64,000 nt of DNA from Oceanobacillus indicireducens (GCF_014647195.1 NZ_BMOS01000020.1:1-64000); one strand, 5' to 3'; numbered from the stretch's first letter, positions 26,551 to 37,449 are shown. The notes: generated by a model not told the origin, from the sequence alone. Made by a program: numbers and translations.

Positions 26551-27858
26551 ATGGATGCATTAACTAAAAGTACAAAAGAGTTGCAAGATAAACGAAATAA
26601 ATATATCCCTCGTGGGGTTAGTAATGGAAACTTACACATTGCACGGGATGCACAAGGCTCGACAATTACGGACATCGAGGGAAATGAATTTATCGACTTC
26701 GCAGGGGCGATTGGTACTTTAAACGTTGGACACACACACCCGAAAGTAACGGAAGCAGTTAAAGAACAAATTGATAAATTTTTACATCCCGGCTTTAACG
26801 TTATGATGTATGAAGGCTATATTGAGCTTGCCGAAAAACTTTGCAAAATTACACCTGGAAACTTTGAAAAGCAAGCACTACTCTTAAATTCAGGTGCAGA
26901 GGCAGTGGAAAATGCCGTCAAAGTAGCTCGTAAATATACAGGTAGACAAGCGGTTGTTTCGTTCGTTCGCGGATTCCACGGTCGTACCAACATGACGATG
27001 AGCATGACGAGCAAAGTAAAGCCTTATAAGTTTGGCTTTGGCCCCTTCGCACCAGAAGTCTATCAAGCTCCATTCCCTTATCCGTATCAGAGACCAGAAT
27101 CATTATCGGAAGAAGAATATACCGACCAGGTCATACAGGATTTTAAAGACTTTTTTGTGGAAACGGTTGCACCGGAAACAGTCGCTTGTGTCGTTATGGA
27201 ACCAGTTCAAGGAGAAGGTGGATTCATTATCCCTCCTAAAGAGTTCGTGCAAGCGGTAAGAGAATTTTGCTCGGAGCATGGCATTGTTTTTGTAGCAGAT
27301 GAAATCCAAACTGGCTTTGGACGTACTGGGTCATATTTTGGAATTGATCATTTCGATGTAGTGCCAGATTTAATTACGGTTTCGAAATCCCTTGCAGCTG
27401 GTCTTCCACTAAGTGGCGTTGTTGGTCGTAAAGAAATTCTGGATGCCTCAAATCCTGGAGAACTTGGTGGAACGTATGCAGGAAGCCCTGTTGCATGCGC
27501 CGCAGCATTAGCAGTCATTGATATTATGGAAGAAGAGAATCTACCTGCCAAGGCGGAAATTGTTGGTGAAAAGATTGAAAATAAACTTACAGAACTACAG
27601 GAGAAGTATACGTTTGTCGGTGAGATCCGCCGTCTAGGTGCGATGGTTGCTGTTGAAATTGTCGATAACCGTCAAAATAAAAATCCAGATAAAGAAACGA
27701 CAGCTAAAATTGCTAAATATGCAAACGATAATGGTTTGCTGTTATTATCCGCCGGAATTAAAGGAAATGTCATTCGCTTCTTAGCTCCACTTGTAATAAC
27801 AGATGAAGAATTAAACAAAGGATTAGCAATTCTTGAAGATGCTTTCGCTAATCGATAG
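26551..27858 (+). CDS. gabT: 4-aminobutyrate aminotransferase
   Basis: PLP enzyme converting GABA and 2-oxoglutarate to succinate semialdehyde and glutamate. Class III aminotransferase motifs are visible: FIDFAGAIGTLNVGHTHP, NSGAEAVENAVKVAR, GFHGRTNMT, the EPVQGEGG loop and DEIQTGFGRTGSYFG. The PLP lysine lies in TVSKSLAAGLPLSG. ATG at 26551 is chosen because GGGAGG lies ten bases upstream; an earlier in-frame start would include promoter sequence. The length of 435 residues is normal. gabD follows after 12 bases and gabR is divergent. Confidence 0.94.
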   Translation: MDALTKSTKELQDKRNKYIPRGVSNGNLHIARDAQGSTITDIEGNEFIDFAGAIGTLNVGHTHPKVTEAVKEQIDKFLHPGFNVMMYEGYIELAEKLCKITPGNFEKQALLLNSGAEAVENAVKVARKYTGRQAVVSFVRGFHGRTNMTMSMTSKVKPYKFGFGPFAPEVYQAPFPYPYQRPESLSEEEYTDQVIQDFKDFFVETVAPETVACVVMEPVQGEGGFIIPPKEFVQAVREFCSEHGIVFVADEIQTGFGRTGSYFGIDHFDVVPDLITVSKSLAAGLPLSGVVGRKEILDASNPGELGGTYAGSPVACAAALAVIDIMEEENLPAKAEIVGEKIENKLTELQEKYTFVGEIRRLGAMVAVEIVDNRQNKNPDKETTAKIAKYANDNGLLLLSAGIKGNVIRFLAPLVITDEELNKGLAILEDAFANR

Positions 27859-27870
27859 GAGGAATTAACA

Positions 27871-29262
27871 TTGACAGAATATATTTCAGTAAAGAATCCA
27901 GCAACAGGTGAGTTAATCGAAGAAGTAAAAACAAATACCAATGAAGAAGTTGAACAAGCTATCTTAAGAAGCCACGAAAGCTTTAAGGCATGGTCTTCTG
28001 TCAATGCCCATGAGCGTTCAAGGCTATTACAAAGTTGGTCTCGCCTTATTCAGGAAAATAAAGAAGAAATCGCTAAGGTGATGACGCTAGAAAGTGGAAA
28101 GCCAATTAAAGAGTCGCTCGGTGAAGTCGACTATGCAACAAGTTATATCGATTGGTATGCTGAAGAAGCAAAACGTCTTTACGGACGGACCATTCCGGCA
28201 AACACTGAAACAAAGCGAATTATCATTACACGTCAAGCAGTTGGTCCAGTCGCAGCGATTACGCCTTGGAACTTCCCAGCAGCCATGATGACGAGAAAGG
28301 CAGCCCCGGCACTTGCTGCAGGATGTACATTTGTCGTAAAACCAGCTGCAGAGACACCACTAACAACAATAAAGTTAATCGAACTTGCTCATAAAGCAGG
28401 GATTCCAGAAAATGTGGTACAATGCGTAAATGGTAGTGGTAAAACAATTGGTGATATTTTTACAAGTAGTCCTTACATCCGTAAAATCACATTTACAGGG
28501 TCCACTCCAGTAGGTAAGTCACTCATTACAAAGAGTGCAAATACAGTGCAGCATGTTTCAATGGAACTTGGCGGACATGCACCAGTTATCGTTGCAGCGG
28601 ATGCAGATATCGATTTTGCCGTAACGCAAACCATCGCTTCAAAGTTCCGAAATGCGGGACAAACGTGCATTTGTGCAAACCGCGTCTTAGTACATGAAAG
28701 CGTTGTAGATGAATTCTCTCAAAAACTAGCAAGTGCAGTGAGTCGGCTGAAAGTAGGAAATGGATTGCATGAAGATATAGATGTCGGTCCTGTTATTAAT
28801 AAGAACGGCTTCAATAAAGTTGTTTCTCAGCTAGAAGATGCGGTGAATAAAGGTGCAGAGGTCCTAGCTGGTAACGAATTCGATGCTAACCAAGAAAAAG
28901 GGTACTTCTTCATCCATCCAACTGTTTTAAAAGACGTAAAAGAAGATATGAATATTATGCAAGAAGAAACATTCGGCCCAGTCATTCCAATCACCACATT
29001 TACAGAATTAGATGAAGCAATCAAGATTGCCAATAGCACACCTTTTGGCTTAGCATCTTATTTCTTCACAAATGATTACCGTACAGGGGTTTATTTAAAT
29101 GAAAACCTAGACTTTGGAATTGTCGGTTGGAACGACGGAGCACCATCTGCTGCACATGCACCATTTGGAGGAATGAAAGAAAGTGGAATCGGCCGTGAAG
29201 GTGGCAGTGAGGGAATCGAGCCTTATTTAGAAACGAAATATTTATCAATTGGAAATCTATAA
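27871..29262 (+). CDS. gabD: Succinate-semialdehyde dehydrogenase
   Basis: Oxidises succinate semialdehyde to succinate with NAD(P), completing the GABA shunt. Aldehyde dehydrogenase motifs: [20 protein letters not shown] (cofactor), FTGSTPVGK, the catalytic Glu in [11 protein letters not shown] and the nucleophile Cys in [11 protein letters not shown]. Near the C-terminus, [10 protein letters not shown] and [15 protein letters not shown] are present. It starts with TTG after AGGAGG. The length of 463 residues is slightly short but within range. It is co-transcribed with gabT. Confidence 0.94.
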   Translation: MTEYISVKNPATGELIEEVKTNTNEEVEQAILRSHESFKAWSSVNAHERSRLLQSWSRLIQENKEEIAKVMTLESGKPIKESLGEVDYATSYIDWYAEEAKRLYGRTIPANTETKRIIITRQAVGPVAAITPWNFPAAMMTRKAAPALAAGCTFVVKPAAETPLTTIKLIELAHKAGIPENVVQCVNGSGKTIGDIFTSSPYIRKITFTGSTPVGKSLITKSANTVQHVSMELGGHAPVIVAADADIDFAVTQTIASKFRNAGQTCICANRVLVHESVVDEFSQKLASAVSRLKVGNGLHEDIDVGPVINKNGFNKVVSQLEDAVNKGAEVLAGNEFDANQEKGYFFIHPTVLKDVKEDMNIMQEETFGPVIPITTFTELDEAIKIANSTPFGLASYFFTNDYRTGVYLNENLDFGIVGWNDGAPSAAHAPFGGMKESGIGREGGSEGIEPYLETKYLSIGNL

Positions 29263-29277
29263 GCTTATTTTAAATAT

Positions 29278-29308
29278 CCGCCAACAGCCCAAACAAGCTG
29301 CTTGGCGG
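29278..29308 (+). terminator. Hairpin after gabD
   Basis: CCGCCAA (29278-29284) pairs with TTGGCGG (29302-29308), followed by a moderately T-rich stretch. The remaining bases to about 29556 are AT-rich with no gene I can support. Confidence 0.55.
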
Positions 29309-29558
29309 TTGTAATCTTATAAATACAGTTTTTATAAAAAGAGAAGGAGAGTTTCAACTTATCAATCCTATTTTAGAATGAATGGATAGGCCTTTAATAA
29401 GCTTGCATTGTTATCATGATTATTAAAAAATCAAGAAATACATTAATGAGTAGTTTCATTCTCTCAAAGCAAGCCCATTTCATTTTAAACTAGCTTTTTA
29501 GGTAAGAGTAGGGTATCAAAAAAAGAAAGTAAAAAAGCAGCATAAGATAATAAATGAG

Positions 29559-29610
29559 AAGACAAGTTCACTAGTACAATATTTTGCTGGACTAATGAAC
29601 TTGTCTTTCT
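29559..29610 (-). terminator. Terminator of the SSS-amidohydrolase operon
   Basis: AAGACAAGTTCA (from 29559) pairs with TGAACTTGTCTT (to 29608), extended by TAGT/ACTA on the loop side. It lies just beyond the stop of the M20 deacylase gene, and TCATTTATT follows on the minus strand. Confidence 0.6.
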
Positions 29611-29638
29611 CTAAGTTATTTAACTATTAAATGATGTC

Positions 29639-30919
29639 CTAGTTATTCTCCTTACACCAATCTAAAATAAATGCAGCAATTGTTTTTGTTACAGTTTTAA
29701 GACTATCTAAGTCAATATATTCATTTGGTGCATGCATATTGGCTCCGCTTGGTCCATAACACGTTGCAGGTATACCAAACTCACCAAATGCACGAAGGTC
29801 AGTAGTCGCAGTGAATGCCAATGATTCCATTTCTTCATTTGTTGTTTTTTTATGTGCTGAAGCTATACGGTTAAAAAGCTCACTATCTTTAGATATTGTA
29901 TATCCTAGTGCATGAAAACCAAAAAATGTAATCTCCGGTGGATTCTCCTTTAGCCAATCATCCTGTTCAGAGGCTTTTAACAACCATTGCTTTACTTCTT
30001 CTTGGACGTCTGATGGATCAGTTCCTGGATAAAACCCTACCCTTGCCTCAAATGTATATTCATTAGGAACACTAGAAGGCCAGTCTCCCCCATATCCGAC
30101 TCCCACATTTACATTTAAAGGATGAGAATGATGGGTAAAATCTGGATGTTTTGGTTGAGCATTAATATGCTTTCTGTAATCTTCCAGCGCCTGAATTAGT
30201 ATTGTTGACTTATTAATCGCATTTTGCGCCATTTCTGCTCGTTCGACATGAGCCCCGCTTCCCTTCACCTTCACTCTCAACCACATAACACCTAATTGCG
30301 AATGAATTCCGCGAAGTTCTGTTGGTTCAGGTATTAATGCACCATCTGCTACAAATCCTTTATCTAGTAATGCTAGTGCTCCGTTTCCTGTACATTCCTC
30401 TTCAATTACTGTTTGAATTAGGAGGTCTGCGCCCAATTTTATATTTGCTTTCTGTAGTGCTTTTACTGCATAGATAGCCGCAGCTACTCCGCCCTTCATA
30501 TCCAATATCCCTCGTCCATACATTTTATTGTCAATGATGGTTGGTATGAATGGGTCCTCTTCCCATAATTGTTTTGGTTCTGCACTTACGACATCAATAT
30601 GACCTTGAAGAATTAAACTTTTTCCCAGTTTTTCTCCATCGGATTTCCATTCCCCAACTAAAACTGGCCGGTCCTCATAATCCCATTCAGGCTTTCCATA
30701 ATTTTCATAAGCGGAAAGACGTTTAGGATCAGGTGAAAACAGAGTAGTTGTTAAATTCATGTCGTCTAAATGTTTCTTAATAAAAATTTGCGTTTCCTTC
30801 TCATTTCCTAATGTACTTTCAAATGATCCAATTGATTTAAGAAAAAGTAATTCTTCCTCCCATAAATCATCAATCGCTTGATTTACTATTTCTAAATTTT
30901 TTGATGTTATGTTACTCAT
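29639..30919 (-). CDS. ArgE/DapE-family M20 deacylase
   Basis: Two-zinc metallopeptidase-like deacylase of 426 residues, cytoplasmic. Metal-binding motifs are seen in order: LQGHIDVVSA (His and Asp start), YGRGILDMKGG (bridging Asp), the VIEEECTGNGA catalytic/metal Glu pair, PEPTELR and the final His in GANMHAPNEY. A lid domain with KVKGSGAHVERAEMAQNAI lies between. Known relatives remove acetyl, succinyl or formyl groups from amino acids. It is the last gene of a four-gene operon with a symporter and a carbamoylase-like amidohydrolase, which suggests use of an imported N-acylated or N-carbamoylated amino acid. Confidence 0.88.
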   Translation of the reverse strand: MSNITSKNLEIVNQAIDDLWEEELLFLKSIGSFESTLGNEKETQIFIKKHLDDMNLTTTLFSPDPKRLSAYENYGKPEWDYEDRPVLVGEWKSDGEKLGKSLILQGHIDVVSAEPKQLWEEDPFIPTIIDNKMYGRGILDMKGGVAAAIYAVKALQKANIKLGADLLIQTVIEEECTGNGALALLDKGFVADGALIPEPTELRGIHSQLGVMWLRVKVKGSGAHVERAEMAQNAINKSTILIQALEDYRKHINAQPKHPDFTHHSHPLNVNVGVGYGGDWPSSVPNEYTFEARVGFYPGTDPSDVQEEVKQWLLKASEQDDWLKENPPEITFFGFHALGYTISKDSELFNRIASAHKKTTNEEMESLAFTATTDLRAFGEFGIPATCYGPSGANMHAPNEYIDLDSLKTVTKTIAAFILDWCKENN

Positions 30920-30966
30920 ACAGGATCCCCTCTTTCATAAAAGTATTCCGATCTACGGTAAAGAAT

Positions 30967-32208
30967 TTATAGTTTCATCTCATCGTTTGCTAACCTTTTA
31001 ATTACACCAAATAATACATTTGCCCCTTTTTCTATATCTTCATCTAAGGTAAGTTCTGATACATCATGACTCTTTCCATTAACGCTTGGTAAGAATATCA
31101 TCGCAGTTGGCCCAAGTTCATTCATATACTTCGCATCGTGACCAGCACCACTTGGGATGCTTTTACTTGTATATCCATATTTCTCAGCGGTTTCCATTAT
31201 CAAATTTCTAAGTTTTTCATTGAATAATGTTGTTTCTGAGTCCCATAAATTTTCAACTTCAAATGAAACGTTTCGTTCTAACGCTACCTTTTCCATTTCA
31301 TCTATCATTTTTTCCAAGGTTTTCATTCTTAAATCATTGTCCATATGACGAACATCTAGTGAGAATACCACTTCACCTGGGACGCAATTTGCAACATCTG
31401 GAGTAACGGAAAGACGACCCACCGTTGCCGTTACACCATACTTAATTGCTGTTTCTTCAATAACACTCATCATTTTCGATGCAGCTGCGAGAGCATCTTT
31501 TCTTAAATGCATTGGCGTAGGACCGGCATGATCGGCCTCCCCGGTTACTGTTATTTCACGCCAATTCATTCCTTGAATCCCCTCAACTCCACCAATAGAA
31601 ATATTTTCACTCTCTAACACAGGTCCTTGTTCAATGTGAAGCTCTAAGAATGCAAAAAAATCCTTTATTCTATTTTCTTGCAATCCGTCATAACCAATTC
31701 GTTTTAGTTCATCTTCAAAACTCTTTCCAGTTCGATCAACCCTACTATATACAAATTCTTTCTCGAATATACCAGCTAGACCACCTGATGCCATCATTGG
31801 TGGTTCAAAACGAGCGCCTTCTTCATTTGTAAAATTAATAATTTCTATAGGTCTAGCTGTCTCAATATGATAGTCGTTAAGTGTTCTTACAACCTCTAAG
31901 GCTGTTAGAACACCTAATATCCCATCGAAACGTCCCCCTCTTGGTTGTGTATCTAAATGAGACCCGATTAAAACAGGTGCCAGATCCCTTTTTCCTTCTC
32001 TTCTTCCATACATATTACCAAAGTCGTCGATACGAACGGATAATCCAGTTTCCTCCATCCAACTCTTAAACAAATCTCGCATTTCTTTGTCTTCATCCGA
32101 GAGCGCGAGCCTTTTCAACCCATTTCCAGGTATTTCGCCTATTTCTGCACTTTTATCAATTGTGTTCTTTAATCTCCTAAAGTTTATTCTTTCCTCGACT
32201 TTTTTCAA
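30967..32208 (-). CDS. Carbamoylase/hydantoinase-type amidohydrolase (M20)
   Basis: Zinc amidohydrolase related to the protein at 22168 but clearly distinct. Motifs: GSHLDTQPRGGRFDGILGVL, TNEEGARFEPPMMASG, LHIEQGPVLE, DHAGPTPMHLRKDALAA, GAGHDAKYM and PSVNGKSHDVSELT. Expected reactions are hydrolysis of N-carbamoyl-L-amino acids or related ureides. A TTG start at 32208 is preferred because GGGGGTGAAGG lies directly upstream; a second TTG at 32223 precedes that site. It is encoded 22 bases after the symporter gene and before the M20 deacylase, so it likely processes the transported compound. Confidence 0.88.
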   Translation of the reverse strand: MKKVEERINFRRLKNTIDKSAEIGEIPGNGLKRLALSDEDKEMRDLFKSWMEETGLSVRIDDFGNMYGRREGKRDLAPVLIGSHLDTQPRGGRFDGILGVLTALEVVRTLNDYHIETARPIEIINFTNEEGARFEPPMMASGGLAGIFEKEFVYSRVDRTGKSFEDELKRIGYDGLQENRIKDFFAFLELHIEQGPVLESENISIGGVEGIQGMNWREITVTGEADHAGPTPMHLRKDALAAASKMMSVIEETAIKYGVTATVGRLSVTPDVANCVPGEVVFSLDVRHMDNDLRMKTLEKMIDEMEKVALERNVSFEVENLWDSETTLFNEKLRNLIMETAEKYGYTSKSIPSGAGHDAKYMNELGPTAMIFLPSVNGKSHDVSELTLDEDIEKGANVLFGVIKRLANDEMKL

Positions 32209-32230
32209 TACCTTCACCCCCAATAAAGAA

Positions 32231-33823
32231 TTACAGCCCTAGCTGAACAAATAAATAACCCCATATCGCAACAGAAATTAAAGTAATCGCGACAGCACTT
32301 AGAATGACTTGTCTATATTGTTTCTTTATCAATGCAAGCCCATTTGGCTTTTTCTGAAATTCTTTAATTGTGATCTTTGCCATACTTGTTTGCTTCATTT
32401 TTGTAAAATACTGTAGCTCATACGTATTCGGCTTTGTTAATAAAGCAATAATAATTAATGATCCAACTGAGAAAACAAGAGCAAGCATAAGTTCATCTAT
32501 ACCCTCAGGAACAGGCATCACACCTCTCCTTATTAGTTCTCCAAAGATAACAAATGTTGTAACACCGATAATCATACTTGATAATGCTGCTTTAGAATTC
32601 ATACGCCTCCATTCAAATGAGGCGATGATTGTCGGCAACCACCCTACCGCAAAGAAGGAACCTGCATAAATAGAAATCCAGTAAATAGCGGATGGTTGCA
32701 TAATAGCAATAAGACAAACCACGGCAGCTACTATGATTTGTGCGATACGTGCGTATAACAAGCTTTGTCTGTCCGTAAGTTTTTTCTCGAATATTCTTTC
32801 GTATAGATCTCGAGAAAGAGCGAAACCAACTAAGACAAATAACGTTGATGCCGTAGATAGAACTGTAGCCATCAATGCAGCAAGTCCAATACCGGCTATT
32901 GCTGGTGGAGTAAACTCCATGAATCCAAAAACCATCACATTATCTGTTGGTGTTATATTCGGAGCAAGTACCTGCATTCCTCCTGCGGCAATAAAAATAG
33001 GAATTTGCATAAGCGGAGCAAAAAACACTCCAATCGATGCAACTTTTAATATAACAAAGTCATTTTTTGCAGGGAAAACACGAGAAACAAGAGCAGGCAT
33101 ACAAGTAAAGAATAAGATCCATACAAGGAATTGAGAAATAGACCAACCAATGGAACGATCCTCTGCTCCTGCTAACGTCCAATATCCTGGTATTGTTTCA
33201 GATAAATTCTTTATTTGATCAAAGCCTGCTTGTCCAATAATCATTGGAGCAATGATGAATGTAATTGCTAACATTGTAAAAAGCATTATCGTATCTGTAA
33301 TGACCACACTGTACATCCCACCAAAGGCTGTAAAAGCAAGTAATGCAATCGTAAATAAAACCATAATTAACTCAAATCTTATATCAATGATTTCACTCAA
33401 TACTAAACCTGCTCCGATAAACTGAACGACACCGTAACCAATTAATCCAATAATCATGATAATTGTTGCAACAACACTAACCCATTTACTTTTAAATCTC
33501 TTTTCAAAGAAATCTGGCATGGTTGTACAATCTAATGCTTTCATTTTTCGACCAATATATACTACTGCAAGTAACGTACCGATCCATGAACCAAACGAGC
33601 CAAGTGTTGAATAGACTAAAGGACCTTCCGTATATGATTGTCCTGCAATACCTAATAATGTCGTAGCACTAAGAAATGTAGCAGCTAATGTACTCACTAT
33701 TAGGATTGTGGATCCTTTGCCTCCCATTGTATAAAAATCATCGCTATTTTTAACGAATTTACTTACTACAGCACCAACAAAGATGTAGATAATCAAAACT
33801 ATAATAAATATTGCAATGGCCAT
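32231..33823 (-). CDS. Sodium:solute symporter (SSS family)
   Basis: Secondary transporter with 13-14 predicted membrane helices, 530 residues. Recognisable segments are the N-terminal DDFYTMGGKGSTILIVSTLAATFLSATTLLGIAGQ, the TAFGGMYSVVITDTIMLF helix (usually GGxxAVxxTD) and ALMATVLSTASTLFVLVGFALSRDLYER, where the Ser/Thr pairs bind sodium in this family. The substrate is not visible. Co-transcription with a carbamoylase-type amidohydrolase and a deacylase suggests an N-substituted amino acid, ureide or hydantoin. AAGGGGGA lies before the ATG, and the small membrane protein gene is 11 bases upstream. Confidence 0.92.
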   Translation of the reverse strand: MAIAIFIIVLIIYIFVGAVVSKFVKNSDDFYTMGGKGSTILIVSTLAATFLSATTLLGIAGQSYTEGPLVYSTLGSFGSWIGTLLAVVYIGRKMKALDCTTMPDFFEKRFKSKWVSVVATIIMIIGLIGYGVVQFIGAGLVLSEIIDIRFELIMVLFTIALLAFTAFGGMYSVVITDTIMLFTMLAITFIIAPMIIGQAGFDQIKNLSETIPGYWTLAGAEDRSIGWSISQFLVWILFFTCMPALVSRVFPAKNDFVILKVASIGVFFAPLMQIPIFIAAGGMQVLAPNITPTDNVMVFGFMEFTPPAIAGIGLAALMATVLSTASTLFVLVGFALSRDLYERIFEKKLTDRQSLLYARIAQIIVAAVVCLIAIMQPSAIYWISIYAGSFFAVGWLPTIIASFEWRRMNSKAALSSMIIGVTTFVIFGELIRRGVMPVPEGIDELMLALVFSVGSLIIIALLTKPNTYELQYFTKMKQTSMAKITIKEFQKKPNGLALIKKQYRQVILSAVAITLISVAIWGYLFVQLGL

Positions 33824-33834
33824 ATGTATCCCCC

Positions 33835-34032
33835 TTAATTTACGTTTGCATTTTTCTCCATTTTATAAGCATCATTAACTTTTCCTTCTTCCTGTAGTTG
33901 TTCGGCTTCTTCTTTTTCCATTTGGCGAATAACTGGAAGGTATTGCTTTCTAAGTATCGTAACTACAATAATAAGAGAAAGAACGGGAAGCAATGTTGCA
34001 TTTAAAAACAAGATTAATACACTTATATTCAT
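33835..34032 (-). CDS. Small single-helix membrane protein encoded with the symporter
   Basis: A 65-residue protein with one N-terminal membrane helix (about 5-26) and a charged cytoplasmic tail rich in Glu and Lys (EKEEAEQLQEEGKVNDAYK). It begins after GAGGTGGTGA and ends 11 bases before the symporter start, so the two are co-translated in practice. Small single-helix partners of SSS symporters are known in other bacteria, which makes an accessory-subunit role plausible. I do not recognise the exact family. Confidence 0.65.
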   Translation of the reverse strand: MNISVLILFLNATLLPVLSLIIVVTILRKQYLPVIRQMEKEEAEQLQEEGKVNDAYKMEKNANVN

Positions 34033-34512
34033 AAAATAATCACCACCTCTACCTTTCTATATCTTTTCAATAAATTTAAAACGCTGCACTAGCGCTATAT
34101 ATACCAATTTTCCAACTTTTCACCAGATACTTATTGAGCTTTTAAGCGGTCACCTCTTTCTTATTCAGTATTTATAATCCATTTAGAGAAAACGGTTACA
34201 GAGTTAGTTATAAAAATCATAATGCTTATTATTACAAGTATTCTGTCTAATGAAAAGTACCAGATGCATATATAATTAGGGTACCAGAATAAAGTTTTAT
34301 ATTGAGTTAAAATGTGTTTAACTTGCTTACTCGGCAAACTAACTCCAATAGTTTTACTAATCTGTCGCTTATCCAATACATGTAGGAAGTTGTTTAAAAA
34401 AACAAAAAGAAGACCATCCGATCAATGGTCTTCTTCCATTTAAAACGCATCTATTATTCCCTTTTTATCCATCATTCCTTATACAATTTCCCCACCCATT
34501 ATGCCTTAGCTT
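34033..34512. other. Intergenic region: weak open frame and a terminator
   Basis: A minus-strand open frame (34161-34376, 71 codons, TTG start) encodes one possible membrane helix but has no ribosome site; I doubt it is a gene. AGAAGACCAT (34409-34418) pairs with ATGGTCTTCT (34425-34434), flanked by A-rich and T-rich DNA, forming a probable bidirectional terminator. The symporter operon promoter must lie between about 34033 and 34160 but I cannot place it. Confidence 0.45.
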
Positions 34513-34720
34513 TTAATCCACTTCGACCTTTACAATTTTTCCTGTATTCATATCAACTTCTACTTCATATTTAACGCCCTGTGCAGTTATGATCTCGACT
34601 TCATATACTCAAATACCTTGTTCTTTCTCTAATTTTACTTTGACGATTTGTCCAGGAACTCAACTACTGCAATGTTCATTGCTTCTTCTATCAATATCTG
34701 TCTATACCGATTATATCCGT
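34513..34720 (-). pseudogene. PepSY-domain protein, decayed
   Basis: Read on the minus strand, two frames together give a PepSY domain: IEEAMNIAVVE in one frame, then PGQIVKVKLEKEQG in the next, an in-frame TGA, and VYEVEIITAQGVKYEVEVD followed by MNTGKIVKVEVD to the stop at 34513-34515. One single-base frameshift and one nonsense codon therefore break a domain that is otherwise well preserved. PepSY domains are usually extracellular and thought to inhibit peptidases or bind metal-related partners. No start is visible. Confidence 0.7.
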
Positions 34721-34861
34721 TATTGTATTCGGTACCTTGCCAATTAGCGATTATTCACATACATTTTCCTCGGAATCTTAGTCGTTTACACTACATCCTA
34801 TTCAGAGATGAGCTGCATGTACCTAACCTGAATGAAAATGGTCAGGTGCCTAGAAGGGAGA

Positions 34862-36169
34862 CTAAAGCGCCTTTTGTTCTGCCATTTGTTGAGCGGCTTC
34901 GGGGGAAGAGCGTTTAGATGTAAAAGGGCGTATATTAAAAATAATATTTAAAACAATCGCTGTTACACTTCCTGCAACAATCCCATTATTCGTTAAAATT
35001 TGGATGCCGGATGGTAAAACAGAGAATAGGTCAGGTACAACGGTTACCCCCAGTCCCATCCCTACCGAGCAGGCAATAATCATCGAATTTTCCGGGGACT
35101 CACTAATCACCCTTCCTAGCATCTTAATTCCTTGGGATACAACCATGCCGAACATTGCAAGCATGGCACCACCTAATACAGCGGTGGGAATAATCGTTGT
35201 TACGGCAGCAATTTTAGGAACTAATCCAAATACAAGCAAGATAATCCCAGCTACGAAGATGACTTTCCGTTTTTTTACACCCGTTAATTGAACAAGACCA
35301 ACGTTTTGTGAGAATGCCGTATATTGAAAAGCATTAAAAATTCCTCCTAATAATACTGCAATCCCTTCCGCACGATAACCTTTTGCTAAATCCTCCTCCG
35401 ATAACGTTCTATCTGTAATATCACTAAGTGCAAAATAAACACCCGTAGATTCCACTAAGGAAACCATGGCAACAAGACACATCGTGAGAACTGCGGAGAT
35501 TTCAAATGTTGGCATACCAAAGTAAAAGACTTGCGGCATATGAAAATAAGAAGCCTCCCCGACGGCACTAAAATTAACTTTCCCTAAAACAGCAGCTACT
35601 AGAGTACCGGCAATAAGTCCGATGATAATGGATATTGACCGGATAAATCCTTTCGAAAAGCGATACATGAAAATGATGAACGTTAAGGTACCAAATCCTA
35701 ATAATAGATTCATTGATGAACCAAAGTCACTAGCCCCTTGTCCTCCAGCTAAATTATTAATTGCAACAGGGATGAGGGTTAATCCGATAATCGTAACGAC
35801 ACTTCCCGTCACAATCGGAGGGAAAAAGCGAACTAACTTCCCAAATATCGTGCTTATCAAAATGATAAAAATTCCTGATGCAATAATCGAACCATATATC
35901 GCTGAGATACCGAATTCTCCGCCAATCGCAATAATTGGTCCAACCGCTGTAAAGGTACAGCCAAGAACGACTGGAAGTCCAATTCCAAAAAAACGGTTGC
36001 TTCCAATTTGTAAAATGGTAGCTACTCCGCACATGAAGATATCGATCGCAACGAGATACGTGAGTTGTTCCGTTGTTAGACCCAGTGCACCGCCGATTAT
36101 AAGTGGGACCAATATCGCGCCTGCATACATTGCAAGTACATGTTGCATTCCTAAAGCCGCTGTTTTCAT
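34862..36169 (-). CDS. pbuX: Xanthine permease (NCS2 family)
   Basis: Proton-coupled purine base importer of the nucleobase-cation symporter-2 family, 435 residues with about 14 membrane segments. Typical stretches: LGMQHVLAMYAGAILVPLIIG at the N-terminus, QIGSNRFFGIGLPVVLGCTFTAVGP (substrate strand), VSLVESTGVYFALSD (family ExxG/TG motif) and the QNVGLVQLTGVKKR motif. It follows xpt after five bases, with AAGGAGG before the ATG, as in the xpt-pbuX operon of B. subtilis. It is controlled by the upstream guanine riboswitch. Confidence 0.95.
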   Translation of the reverse strand: MKTAALGMQHVLAMYAGAILVPLIIGGALGLTTEQLTYLVAIDIFMCGVATILQIGSNRFFGIGLPVVLGCTFTAVGPIIAIGGEFGISAIYGSIIASGIFIILISTIFGKLVRFFPPIVTGSVVTIIGLTLIPVAINNLAGGQGASDFGSSMNLLLGFGTLTFIIFMYRFSKGFIRSISIIIGLIAGTLVAAVLGKVNFSAVGEASYFHMPQVFYFGMPTFEISAVLTMCLVAMVSLVESTGVYFALSDITDRTLSEEDLAKGYRAEGIAVLLGGIFNAFQYTAFSQNVGLVQLTGVKKRKVIFVAGIILLVFGLVPKIAAVTTIIPTAVLGGAMLAMFGMVVSQGIKMLGRVISESPENSMIIACSVGMGLGVTVVPDLFSVLPSGIQILTNNGIVAGSVTAIVLNIIFNIRPFTSKRSSPEAAQQMAEQKAL

Positions 36170-36174
36170 CTAGG

Positions 36175-37225
<1,051 letters not shown>

Positions 37226-37237
37226 AGTCTCAGTAAA

Positions 37238-37296
37238 TAAAAAAACCCAGAAATTCTTACTTCTAACTATGAAGAAGCAAGAATTTCTGAGCGGAT
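37238..37296 (-). terminator. Riboswitch-coupled intrinsic terminator
   Basis: On the minus strand CAGAAATTCTTGCTTCT pairs with AGAAGTAAGAATTTCTG around a short loop, followed by GGTTTTTTTATT. It lies downstream of the guanine aptamer and should be the switch's off-state hairpin. Confidence 0.85.
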
Positions 37297-37360
37297 AGAC
37301 TCGAAATAAAAAGATAAATTTTAACCTGAACGGCAAAATTACCTTTTTGTGCTACTTTTC

Positions 37361-37428
37361 ATAGTCAGTTTATTTACGGTAAACCGGTAGAAACTTGCAG
37401 GCCATATCCCCGCGATTATATGAAAATA
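37361..37428 (-). promoter_or_regulatory. Guanine (purine) riboswitch aptamer
   Basis: The minus strand reads CATATAATCGCGGGGATATG, GCCTGCAAGTTTCTACCGG, TTTACCGTAAATAAACTGAC and TATG, matching the purine aptamer cores of the P1, J1/2, L2, J2/3, L3 and J3/1 regions nearly base for base with the B. subtilis xpt switch. The J3/1 segment reads GACTATG, with C at the specificity position (nucleotide 74), which selects guanine rather than adenine. Guanine or hypoxanthine binding should favour the downstream terminator and switch off xpt-pbuX. Confidence 0.95.
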
Positions 37429-37449
37429 ATATTCGCTTTAAATGTTACA

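Noticed and set aside
34161-34376. 71-codon minus-strand frame with a possible membrane helix
   Set aside because: TTG start, no ribosome binding site, atypical composition, and no recognisable relative.
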